Below, one piece after another: positions 12,195 through 21,570 of a DNA stretch of 64,000 nt; the first letter of the stretch is position 1, and each line of letters opens with the position of its first letter. The stretch comes from Catonia carolina (Eukaryota > Arthropoda > Insecta > Hemiptera > Achilidae), in contig JAQMRL010000001.1 of NCBI GenBank assembly GCA_035578175.1, positions 186,011,283 through 186,075,282 on the forward strand. Direction: 5' to 3'. The notes below the pieces were generated by a model. That model ran no database searches, had not been told where the DNA came from, and worked only from the letters and a program-made list of their open reading frames with translations. A program made the position numbers and the translations under genes.

Positions 12195-12408
12195 ACCCAT
12201 TATCTTGCGGAGGATCTTTCTCTCAAATTTCTCTGATTCTCTCAGACTCACCATTTGTATTTTAAAAGAAATCATTCTCCAGAAAAGGTAAGATTAATCA
12301 TTAGAATACTGTGTTAAAAAAACTACGTATGTGTGCTTTAGAACTGGGAAGGCTAGTCTGAGAGAATCAGAGAAATTTGAGAGAAAGATCCTCCGCAAGA
12401 TAATGGGT
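12195..12408. repeat. 54-bp perfect inverted repeat within LINE coding sequence
   Basis: Positions 12195-12248 are the exact reverse complement of 12355-12408, separated by 106 bp. The right arm is in coding sense on the plus strand (SLRESEKFERKILRKIMG, a LINE C-terminal reading), so the left arm is an inverted copy of it. Confidence 0.92.
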
Positions 12409-12536
12409 CCAAAAGTAGTAGACAAGCAGTACTCGGATACGAGGACGAGGAGAACTGTACAAGAAAAATGAACGGTTAATGGAAACGATCGAAAAAGAAA
12501 ATTGTACGGAAGTATACAACGAATGAAAAACGGTAG
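12310..12536 (+). mobile_element. LINE 3' coding remnant, target of a nested insertion
   Basis: The plus strand reads, with breaks, SLRESEKFERKILRKIMG, PKVVDKQYSDTRTRRTVQ and a VYNEWKTVDK-like segment. This resembles the FERKILRKIxGP region near the C-terminus of arthropod non-LTR reverse transcriptases. The sequence is interrupted at 12537-12550 by the RTE-like insertion and may resume at 13418. Confidence 0.6.
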
Positions 12537-12550
12537 ACAAAATAAATCTT
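12537..12550. repeat. Target-site duplication, left copy
   Basis: ACAAAATAAATCTT, repeated exactly at 13404-13417. Confidence 0.85.
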
Positions 12551-12913
12551 TTTTTTTTTTTTTTTTTTCCGGGGTTCCTACGGCCGGCGCCGCTTCCCGC
12601 ACTTCAATCTCCACTCTCCTCTATCCTCCCAATCACCCTCATCCATCCCTCTCTCCCTCATGGCTTCCTGTATTCCCTTTTTCCACGTTTTCCTTGGTCT
12701 ACCTTTCTTCCTTCTGTTGGTTGGGACATAAGACAACATTCTTTTTGGCCACCTCTCATCACCCATTCTCTGCACATGACCATACCATATCAGTTGTCGT
12801 CTCTCTATCCTATCCACAATGGTATCTTCTACATGAGCTCTCTTCCTGATGTCGTGGGTGGTTAAAGGTTGGTAAAGGATCTCGGAGGCGGTGAGAGTGG
12901 CCGAAGCTCTCAC
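12551..12913 (-). mobile_element. RTE-like LINE 3' segment with poly(A) tail
   Basis: On the minus strand the segment encodes TASEILYQPL, DIRKRAHVEDTIVDRIERRQ, LIWYGHVQRMGDERWPKRML and RKKGRPRKTWKKGIQEAM, ending GDWEDRGEWRLKCGKRR-stop. The wYGHVxRM…P…GRPrktW signature marks the C-terminus of RTE-type or related LINE polyproteins. It is followed at once by a 19-base poly(A), seen as T-run 12550-12568 on the plus strand. The segment abuts, in inverted orientation, a 5' segment of the same kind of element (12914-13403). The whole is bracketed by a 14-bp target-site duplication (12537-12550 and 13404-13417). Confidence 0.85.
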
Positions 12914-13403
12914 TGTAGCAAAATTCTGAGTAATGTCCGCTGTTTTTCGACGAAAGAGTCGAAGGTTCTAGAAATAGAACTCAGCTCTGCCAACAAATCC
13001 TACTCTCACGTCCTCGAAGACAATGTGTCGCGTAACCGCTGGGTGCATGGCGTACAATGGATGTGCGTTATGTAGCAGACGAGAGGGGGTGAAGGCGAGT
13101 TTCTGGCGCCTCATAACGAGAACATTTCGGCTAGGGGAATAAACCCCAACAGAAAATTCTGGTCCTCCAGGTTGGGGGTTGAATCGATGGGCCAACACCC
13201 CATCATTTCGTAAAAAATCTAGCATCGTTAAAAACTTCAATCAGAAGCCTCGGAACTCGGACCGGAATAATGGAATAAGAAAAGAGAAACGGAAATGGAT
13301 AATGAATTTTGGAACATGGAATATTCAAGGTATAGGTACAAAGCGTCAGGAAGTCTTTGATGAAATGGAAAAAATGAAAATAGATATCGGCGTTCTAACG
13401 GAA
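12914..13403 (+). mobile_element. RTE-like LINE 5' segment (5' UTR plus start of endonuclease), inverted
   Basis: The plus strand carries a leader with AGGGGGTGAAGG and AAACCCCAACAGAAAATT, then an open frame. It ends KRKWIMNFGTWNIQGIGTKR, EVFDEMEKMKIDIGVLTETK at the duplicated target. GTWNIQG…K.DI.vLTETK is the first conserved block of the apurinic-type LINE endonuclease: the asparagine of WN and the glutamate of TETK are metal-binding residues in the family. Its 5' end faces the 5' end of the C-terminal segment at 12913. This head-to-head arrangement is typical of twin-primed insertions. The exact junction is uncertain within about 12890-13070. Confidence 0.8.
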
Positions 13404-13417
13404 ACAAAATAAATCTT
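13404..13417. repeat. Target-site duplication, right copy
   Basis: ACAAAATAAATCTT, identical to 12537-12550. Its first bases also complete the TETK codons of the inverted 5' segment, suggesting microhomology at the junction. Confidence 0.85.
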
Positions 13418-13782
13418 TAAGACTCTAAAAAATTGGCTTAAGATTTCGGATAAATTTTTTCAAGAAGTCATAAATCTCAAAGAGAAAACTAGATTAAACG
13501 TAGTGAATTGAACGACCAAAACTAAATTTATACGACTAATTACTGACTTGAAGGGCTTCCACAAAGCACAAAACACAAAAACATAACACAGGATGGGCAG
13601 AAGAAAGAAAGCAACACTAAAGTAAAAAAATGCTGAGAGTGTGGCTAAGAGTTTCCATAAATGTCTAAAGTTAACTTTCTTGGTCTAAAATGACCATTTG
13701 AAAAAGAATTCACGAGTATAGATTAAAGAAATGAATATCTTATTGAATAATTCAAGTAAATTATTCCATTGGTTTTTTTTGT
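13418..13782. other. A+T-rich flank of the nested insertion
   Basis: May be the 3' remainder of the interrupted LINE; nothing firm. Confidence 0.4.
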
Positions 13783-13951
13783 AAATTTATTTCAAGTCGC
13801 ATTGACACCTTGATCTTTAGTGACTACAGTCGGTTTTGGTACTGTAACGGTGGGTTTTAACATATTAAAATTCCCAGGCCCAAGCCGGGAATCAAACACG
13901 GATTCTTTCGCTTTGTTGGCTAGCGCGCTAGTCACTACACCACGGAGATGG
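13783..13951 (-). mobile_element. tRNA-derived SINE, family B
   Basis: On the minus strand it begins CCGTGGTGTAGTGACTAGCG (A-box-type head), has B-box-like TTTGATTCCCGGC, and carries the body AAAACCCACCGTTACAGTAC. It ends TCAATGCGACTTGAAATAAAT. The copy at 15728-15904 is collinear throughout. Confidence 0.85.
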
Positions 13952-14078
13952 TCTAATTACATTTTTTTCTTCATGTTACATCAAATTAATTGTTAGTCTA
14001 CGTGTTGCCAGAACTATTAAAAAATGTGTTTTTAGCAATTAACTCATTTTGGATAAATAAATAATAAACAGAGTCAAT

Positions 14079-14450
14079 CTTCTTCTTCTTCTTCTTCTTC
14101 TTCTTCTTCTACTTCTTCCAATCAAGGATTAGGTTCCAAGACCTGTTCCGGCATCTACCTAGCCACCGGTCGCCCCGGATCGCGCCGTCCAATCGACCTG
14201 TAATTTCTGACTGCGGTACTCTATAATTATTTCCGTAAGAGGACACACATCAAACTCGCCGAATATCCTTATTTCTGAACAGTTTCAGTCGACTACAGCC
14301 GTCTACGCTAATGCACCTCAAGAAGAGCATCTCTGCCGACTGAATGGAATTTTTTTATTTCTTCTTACTCACCCAGATCTCACTGCCACTTGTCAGTATT
14401 GGGACAGCCAATGTCCTATAAAACAGGGTCAATCTCATCTTGGATTTTAA
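14079..14450 (-). mobile_element. LINE 3' end with (GAA)n tail
   Basis: The minus strand reads KMRLTLFYRTLAVPILTSGS, EIWVSKKK-stop, SAEMLFLRCISV, KDIRRV and later RWLGRCRNRSWNLILDWKK. These match the Y.…PtLtYGSEtW…aEMrFLR…kdIr and GxxRW…C…WN order of arthropod LINE C-termini. It ends in a GAA microsatellite, seen as (CTT)n at 14079-14118 on the plus strand. Several frame breaks show that it is dead. Confidence 0.75.
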
Positions 14451-15727
14451 CTTAGACAATTAATTATTGTTTTAAATAGTTTATATTATGGTTATATTGG
14501 TTGTTAATTAGTTATTAATATAAAATTGTTTACCTTATTAGTTTTCTAATTATTAAAGTAATAATTAATAACAATACTTATAATAATATTAAGTTATAAT
14601 CAGAAATAATTCATTATATAAAATTAATACATAAACCTACATAGAGGATATTTTCAGACTACAGTTGAAATGACAGAGTGATATGACAAAACTATGAGAG
14701 TTCAGAAGCAAAATAACGTACTACTTCATTTTACTACATCTCGCGTCCCTTCATTCAAAATTATTTTCATATACTAATATAATTATTCTGTGTAATATAA
14801 TTATAACTGTGTCAGGTACCTAGTCCTATAATTTAACTTTTGTAGTTCAAACGTAAAGGTATTTCTACGGGGTGTAGAAGTAGGTATATTTAAATTTAAA
14901 AAAAAAACTATTTTTTTCATCTCCTAAAGAGTTTTCATGCTACAATGTTTCACACATTTTACAGAGTTTTTAAGGCAGAATCGTTCAGTATACGAAAACC
15001 AAATGATGTAAATCTATGCCAGTTAGTTTTACTGAATATTGGTTCCCATGCCAATTTTCAATACAGTGGGTTGAATAAACCTACAGTAATAATTACTTCA
15101 CTAAATCTTATTTACATTAAAATATTAATTGTAAAATTTTCTTTTTGATGTCCTCTCCCTTTTACTCTCAATTTTTTTTATGAAAATGAGTTACTAACGT
15201 ATTTTAACGTAAATTATCACTTAATTTACAAGTTGCGTCAACTGAACGGATATGTTTTTCATAATTAAAAAAATAAAAATTTTTCATGTTGTTCTTGTAA
15301 AAATTCATTAACGTTATTTTATTTATTTTATTTTATAACTTTATTTACTCGTATTATTACTTTACGATGATAAGAACATATTTTGTAAATCTTTTGTAAG
15401 GAACTTGAACATCAGGGTCTGATAAGTACTTAAAATCTATAAAAGATAACAATTATGATTAAAATAAATGAATTTTTATAAAAAGTAATTTAATCCTGTC
15501 AGTGGAGAAACAATATTTTAAAGTATGATCTTACGTGCCATTTAATTTGAATAAGGATGTACAAAAAGTGCCAGCCCTTATTTCGAAAACTTGCAGGCGA
15601 AAGCCTGCAAATTTGCCCGATCAAAATATCAACATAACAGAAAAATAAAATTTCCTATAAAAAATTAATTTTTATTGAGTTCATACAAAAAGAAATCGTT
15701 CTAACACTAAACAAAATATTCAAAATA
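14451..15727. other. A+T-rich dpr intron
   Basis: No family recognised. The 67-codon frame at 14945-15148 has no visible domain. Confidence 0.45.
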
Positions 15728-15904
15728 ATCTTTTTTAGTTTATATAAAGTCGCATCGACAGCTTGGTCAGTAGCAATAATTGTGGGTTTTGGTACCTTAA
15801 CGGTGGTTTTAACTTGTTAATATTTCCAGACCCTAGTCGGAAATCGAACCCGGGACCTTTCGCTTTGTAAGCTAGCGCGCTAGTCGCTACGCCACGGAGG
15901 CGGT
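15728..15904 (-). mobile_element. tRNA-derived SINE, family B, with 9-bp target-site duplication
   Basis: The minus strand head CCTCCGTGGCGTAGCGACTA and B-box GGTTCGATTTCC are followed by the same body as the 13783 copy and a tail GTCGATGCGACTTTATATAAA. TTCAAAATA flanks it on both sides (15719-15727 and 15905-15913), which defines the insertion edges. Confidence 0.9.
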
Positions 15905-15913
15905 TTCAAAATA

Positions 15914-16301
15914 CATTATTCCATTAATTTTTGCTAAAATTTTTTTTGGAAATGTTCGGTTATCCGGACGTTGGCACATTAAGCATAACTCACGGGCGTC
16001 CGGTATACCGGATGTTGCCACTACGTATATCGACGTCTTGTTTTCCGGACGTCAGTACTGAAAGGGTTAAATCCTATATAATCTATTATTATACATTGCA
16101 AATTATGTTAAATTTTGCAGTTTTCCTGCTAGAACATTGTTCCTAATTAACTTATATAATCCGTAGACCTACTCAATTTGCATATATTTACTTTTTACTG
16201 GAATTTGGTATTGTGTTTAGTGGTAAACGGATCGGAAGAGAATCAGACTTTTTATAACATAAAAAATACTTGTTTATAAAACACGTTATATGTAAAATAT
16301 A
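15914..16301. other. dpr intron, nothing firm
   Basis: Includes three short CCGGACGT/CGTCCGGTATACC-like GC motifs at 15965-16055. These repeat imperfectly but belong to no recognised element. Confidence 0.4.
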
Positions 16302-16700
16302 TAACCCAATTCAAACCTAGAGACCTCTCAATGGTGGATGCGCAGTAGTCTAGTCTGACATTAAGCCGTCCAGTACAGTCCGCACTCAAATTTCAAGCCG
16401 AATATCTCAGCAGCAACAATGTTATTTAGTATATTGCTTCAGCGTGAGTAGTTAACCCGGAGTGTCATAAGTTCTAGTTCGATATCATCTATATTACGTT
16501 GATTTCTCGTAAAATTAATATTTATTCTCCAAGTAGTTTAGTTTTTAGTGCTGCGAATTAAATATATTTTTCGGAACTTTGATTAAAATTTCAATCAGAC
16601 TGTACCGAGCGCGTCACAGTATTTCCATCTCTTTCTAAAGAGCTCTTTCTCACACAGCCGGTGTGCGCATCTCAGGTGCCTTTTGGTTTGAGTTGGGTTA
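16302..16700. mobile_element. MITE with TAACCCAAnTCAAACC terminal inverted repeats
   Basis: Starts TAACCCAATTCAAACC and ends GGTTTGAGTTGGGTTA. The arms also share a second block (ATGCGCA inverted) further in. TA dinucleotides at 16300-16301 and 16701-16702 fit a mariner-type target duplication. It is 399 bp with no coding sequence. Confidence 0.75.
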
Positions 16701-16899
16701 TACAGTTGTAGTTAATTTTCTAAACGATTATTTTTTATAAATCTATTTTTATGCAGAATAATAAGAAGATATTTTTATTTTTACATGACTTGAGCGAAGA
16801 AATACTCCTAATGGAAGAACTTTGTAAATTTATTTCATGTGTTGTCTGGTCATTTAAAAATAAGTCCGTAGTGTCTCTTCATTTGAATAGACGAGATTC

Positions 16900-17500
16900 G
16901 TTTAAATTACCTAAGTGAGTTGGCAAAATAATTGTGTGTGATTCAAGACTTTATTGGTATTTTGTTCTAATGTGTGTATTTCTTGCTCATTGTAGGAATT
17001 TTTAAATCTTTGTGTAGTATGTTGTTTGTTATATACCAAGGTGATGCTGTGATTGTTCTGAGTATTTTAGACTTTAAACTTTTGCAAGATCTCTTTGTTT
17101 GAGTGGTTTGCCGTTTCCCAAAGCTGGATTCCATAAGTCATAATTGGTTTTAAAACTATTTTATATAAGAGTAATTTATGGTTCAATTAAAGCGCAGTTT
17201 TTGTTCCCAGAATCAATTAAAATTGTTTACATACTGAGGTTAGCTGTTTCCTTTTGCTCTATACTAAATGTGTTTTAAAGTGCAGGCGTTTATCATGATG
17301 ACAAGGTATTTAGCTGAGTCTGCTTCAGTTACATGCATGTTGTTTTTATAATCATGTTGTTTCTGCCAGTCTTGAATTTTGTCCAGGTGTCGTTGCAGTT
17401 GCTCAGACGCTGTAGGTGGATCTGCATGAGTTGTTTGTACGGCAGTACCGTCGACAAAAATGGCTGTTGTAATGTTTGTGTCAGTCGATTAATCGGGGGT
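16900..17500 (-). mobile_element. LINE reverse-transcriptase 3' fragment
   Basis: On the minus strand (17480 downward) the reading is IFVDGTAVQTTHADPPTASE, QLQRHLDKIQDWQKQ, then with frame breaks AKYLVIMI…CTL, MESSFGKRQT, LKSKILRTITASPWYITNN and ILHKDLKIPT. This is the Jockey-type order from RT motif C (here VDG, replacing aDD) through WQ..W…, to (A/S)PWYITN. It lies 95 bp from the dpr Ig1 exon, in the same orientation as the gene. Confidence 0.8.
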
Positions 17501-17594
17501 GTATAAATTAAACAGTAAGTACAGTTGTTATTTTTTATTTTTAAACAATAAGATTTTTTTGTTAAGTATAAAAAATGTAGTTTATGAAACTTAC

Positions 17595-17805
17595 CTACTA
17601 TGTTGAGTTGGAAGGTGTGTGATATTTTTGGTTCAGTGCTGACTTGGCATTCATATCTGCCAGAATCATGAAGTCTTGGAGATAAGATTCTCAATGTCCA
17701 CTCATCAGAACCATCTTGATGAAGGGGCTGGAATCTGGAATCACGTGTATACCTCTGAGCTCCCACCGTCAAAATACGAAGATCACGTTGTCTTATCCAT
17801 GATAC
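17595..17805 (-). CDS. dpr: dpr-family exon: C-terminal half of first Ig domain
   Basis: The minus strand reads acceptor TTACTGTTACAG, 211 nt of exon, then donor GTAG|GTAAGT. It begins VSWIRQRDLRILTVG, holding the core Ig tryptophan, continues with SDEWTLRILSPRLHDSG and ends YECQVSTEPKIS plus HTFQLNIV. The DSGRYEC motif supplies the second Ig1 cysteine, which pairs with the LNC cysteine of the exon at 31206-31345. SWIRQRDL and ECQVSTEPKIS are hallmark dpr wording. The exon starts in phase 0 and ends in phase 1, matching both neighbours. The open frame runs beyond both splice sites, but that extra sequence is intron: on the low-coordinate side it enters a LINE remnant. The intron to the previous exon is 13,400 bp. 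Confidence 0.95.
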
Positions 17806-18029
17806 CTGTAACAGTAATATCAAAACATATTGCTCTTGTATACTTGTCATGTATTGTTTATACACGTTTTTTTACAAGTCTGCAACATTACAATCTGTTC
17901 ACTTGAAATAGAACAATCAGTAATTTTGATAAATGTTAACTAACATGATTACAATATCATTATAATGTTAATGAAATTGAAAATAGTAATAAATTAATAT
18001 TTTTGATAAAAACAATGATGATTTTAAAA
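17806..18029. other. dpr intron next to the Ig1 exon
   Basis: A+T-rich, with no other signal. Confidence 0.5.
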
Positions 18030-19150
18030 TATATCAGTTAGGAAAAAAGAAGATAATAAGTGTAACAATGTTCTTTGAAACCTATAACCTAAATCAAGAC
18101 CACTATGTCTTGAATACCCGGTATCAATGTTATTAAGTCGATTCAAAGCCAGAAAGTTTGGATAATTGTTGAGTCTTTTTTCATATTTACGGCTGAATTT
18201 TGATATAGTTTGTTTCACTGAGTCAGTATTAAGATGGGCATAGATATAGGTGTTTTTAATGTACCACAGAATTTGCAGGGCCCGCCGCAAGAATTTTGAC
18301 TGGAAACGTTCGAGCATGTTTATGTTAGACGTGTTGGATGTACCCCACAATTTGAAGCCCATATGTCCACATGGGTTTTAAAAGGGATTTATATAAAATA
18401 ATTTTTGATTCGTTTGACAAAGGTGAGTATTTACCAATTAACCAGTGTAGTTTACGTACTTTCAGCTCAAGTTGTTCCTTTTTAGTTATTATGTGATGTT
18501 TCCATGTGAGGCGACGATCTAAATGTAGTTTCAAGTTGTAGTTTACTGTTGTGTTGTGTGGTAGTGCAAAGTTGTTTAACGTTACTGGTGGGCAGTCATT
18601 TTTCCGTAGTGTAAATGTGATATGTGTTGATTTGTTTTTGTTAACTTTCGTTCTCCACTTTATTAACCATTTCTCAAAAGATGTAAGGAATTCTTGTAAG
18701 AATTGTGACGCAATTATTGGGTCTTCATGGATAGCGATAACAGTCGTGTCGTCGGCAAAGGTCGCTATGGTCGTATTTGAAGTTGTAGGTAAGTCAGATG
18801 TGAACAATAGACATTAAAACGGACCGAGAACACTTCCTTGTGGTACAACTGATTTAATGTCGTGTAGGTGAGAATATTTGTTTTGAAATTTTACTTGAAA
18901 ACATCTAAGTTCTAAATACGACTTCTACAACAAATAGACAGAATTCGGTAAAAGAGTTTTAATTTTAAATAATAAACCAACGTGTCATACCTTATCAAAT
19001 GCTTGACTTATGGCCAAAAACGCAGCCGAACAATACTTTTTTTCTTCATAAGAATTATGAATTAAATTAACAACTCTATGAACTTGTTAAATCGTACTGT
19101 GATTTTCACGAATGCCAAACTGATTGTCAGTTTATATACGTATAATTTAA
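18030..19150 (-). mobile_element. 5'-truncated Jockey-type LINE (RT and C-terminus)
   Basis: The minus strand begins about 19150 with FGIRENHSTI-like sequence, then AAFLAISQAFDKV (motif A), QSVVPQGSVLG (motif B) and TIATFADDTTVIAIHEDP (motif C with intact FADD). It continues with WLIKWRTKVNKNKSTHITFT, LHLDRRLTWKHHI and LLKPMWTYGLQI, and after a frameshift ERFQSKFLRRALQILWYIKN. Stops and a frameshift near 18350 make it a pseudogene. Its nucleotide sequence from 19150 to about 18715 closely matches the window-edge element at 63595-64000, so both belong to one family. Confidence 0.9.
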
Positions 19151-19642
19151 TTCTCTTTGCAATGTACACAAGTTGCATTTGTTTTTCATATTTATATTAA
19201 CACAAAAATGGATGTTAATGGAGACAATGATTTTATGTTTATAACTAATTATAAGTTTTTATACCGAGATACCACAATAGTTCTCCTTAGTATGCTCCTT
19301 AGTTCTCCTTAGTTCTTCTATACTCCTTTCAATCAATGTTCAACGTTAAAGGATTACATACTTTTAGTTTAGAAAGTGAAGTGGCAAATAATAATATAAA
19401 TTCAGCGTTAATATCTATTACAATTAACTTGCTTAAATATTTACTAACTTACTAAAAGTGTGGAGGTCTTTTCAAGACTCTTTTCAACAAGAAAAACACA
19501 ACAACAGCATAAAACAAGTGAGAGACGCTATCAAAGGATTTGAAAGATCGGAAAATAATTAAGCAGGCTTAAAACAATTTATTATAACAAAGCTTCATAA
19601 TTAGCACAAATGGTTTTAGATAACTACGTAAATTATTTATTT
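19151..19642. other. A+T-rich dpr intron
   Basis: Nothing recognised. Confidence 0.45.
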
Positions 19643-20254
19643 AGGGTGGTTGTAAAGTAAGTTGAATTATAGATTATAGATAGCAGATAGCAAAACGCGT
19701 TTTGCGACAATCTTCATTGGTATGAGGGGCTACTTATGTACCGGACACTTTTCCAGTTTTGGTCCTTAGGGTTTGTAGGGGTGTCTAGCGCTTTATGCCT
19801 GCAATGTAGAAAATTTGTTGAATGAGAAGTTTATAAATCATTGGATAGGTCGGTAGGGAAGTATTGAATGCCCAGCTCGGTCACCAGATCTAAATCCACT
19901 TGATTTATTTATTTGGGGACACCTAGAATCAGTTATGTATAATCCTTTTTTTTAACCAACTTTTCTTGAAGACCTCAGGGAACGTATTCAAGATAAATGC
20001 AAAAGGATTACAGCCAATAAATTCCGTAAAGTAAGAAGAACAACTGTTCAAAGCCAGGACTTTAATATAAGGTATCACAAGTCTATAATTCCAATTTAAA
20101 TTACCCTCACCCCTTACAACCCTTAAGGACAAAAACTGGTAAACTGTCCAGTACATAAATAGCCCTTCATAGAAATAAAGATTGTTGCAAAACGCATTTT
20201 TCTATCTGCTTTAGTTACAAAGTTAAGAGGAGTGTAACTTACTTTACAACCATT
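19643..20254 (+). mobile_element. Mariner/IS630 element, long TIRs, C-terminal transposase remnant
   Basis: The left end GGGTGGTTGTAAAGTAAGTT is mirrored at the right end, whose inverse reads GAATGGTTGTAAAGTAAGTT. Similarity between the arms extends inward about 150-190 bp, for example ATAGCAAAACGCGTTTTGCG against AAAATGCGTTTTGCAACA. Between them, about 19850-20090 on the plus strand reads GSIECPARSPDLNPLDLFIW, GHLESVMYN and, after a break, FLEDLRERIQDKCKRIT. ARSPDLNPLD is the third catalytic-aspartate block of DDE transposases of this superfamily. The N-terminal two thirds of the transposase are missing. Confidence 0.85.
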
Positions 20255-21099
20255 CTGTATGCGGATAGTAACGAAATAAAACGATGAAAATTGATTCAGG
20301 GTTTAAGAAGCGTTTGAAAATGCATCTTAATTTATGATTTTTTATTCGTAATTATTAATCTTCAATAAAATACTGGATGATTATATTGTTAACTGTTATT
20401 TCCCTATTTACAATCAGTTAAATACTTTTACTACAAGTCAATTTTTGAACATTAAATAATGCATTTTGATGGAGGTTACGCCAACTTACAAAACAACTAT
20501 TCAAAAATCGGCTTTTAATTAAAAATGAACAGCTAATTAAAAAAATCGATTATAGTTGTTGCTGTACGGATTATGTCTGTACGGTTAGCCTAAATGTTTC
20601 AAACGTTTAAGTCAGTGGTATTTGTTTCGGTTACCCAAAAAGTTAATATTGTCAAAGTGTTTTGATGACGTTCAAGTCTGTCATGGAATTTTTATATTTT
20701 ATCGTCGTATTTCGGCAAGAAGAGTGTTTATATGTAAGCAATGGTAGATTAAGATGTTTGTTTGGAACCATTGAGAGTCCTAACTCATTGAGAGTAATAA
20801 TTCGAAGGATAATAATCCGATTGGAGTCACAGCAATGTGGTAGCATTAGGTGAGCTTCTGAATCTCCTCAGTTATATTCCGTACGTCCATACTGTTTTAT
20901 TATGTGTTTAATGTATATAAACAACTTGTATACCAGGGAAATATTTTACAATTTTATGTTTCGTCAATTTCTTTTCTCTACTTTTTACCTGGTCATTTAC
21001 TTTTCAATTGGTACTCCTCTATTTCTCTTGGTCTCTCAACGACCAGTCTTGAAATTAATAAAGGAATCTCATAAGGATATATTTAGTCACCATTAATGT
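20255..21099. other. A+T-rich dpr intron
   Basis: Overlapping short open frames at 20652-20853 and 20902-21096 show no family signature. Confidence 0.45.
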
Positions 21100-21570
21100 A
21101 CAATATTTAGACTGCTGATATTCCTACATATGATCACAAACTTTTAGCTGCATTTGCCGACAACGCTGTAATACGCTGTTTTCAGTTTTTTGCCGGTGAT
21201 GTAACGTTTAATTTACAACATCGTCTAACCAACGTAGAATTACGGTTTATTAAGTGGATAATTAAAATTAACTCCAATGAAACAAAATATGTTACTTTTA
21301 TTATGAGATAGTAAACCTGCCCTGGAGTATTTTTATTTAATACTCCTACAGCACAAGCTAACAAAATTTGCTATCTTAGATTCCATATGGACAGAAGGCT
21401 TATGGGAAACGAGCATGTCAACATGAAACGCAAAGCTTTAGATAGTAGACGCAAAGAGCTAAACTAAAGTTTTCTACCTGAAGAACAATGTGGGTGTACG
21501 TTTACAACAAGATCTATGGGTCAGCTAAACCCTCAGTTTTTAACAACTGAGATTTCTGAAGAAATTTAGA
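21100..21570 (+). mobile_element. LINE reverse-transcriptase fragment, decayed
   Basis: The plus strand reads ADIPTYDHKLLAAFADNAVI, then RLTNVELRFIKWIIKINSNE, TKYVTFIMR, RFHMDRRLMGNEHVNMKRKA. This follows the Jockey order of motif C (here FADN, replacing FADD), W…KIN..K…vtFt and LGmhlDRrLtW..H. Stops at several places make it dead. It is antisense to dpr. Confidence 0.75.
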
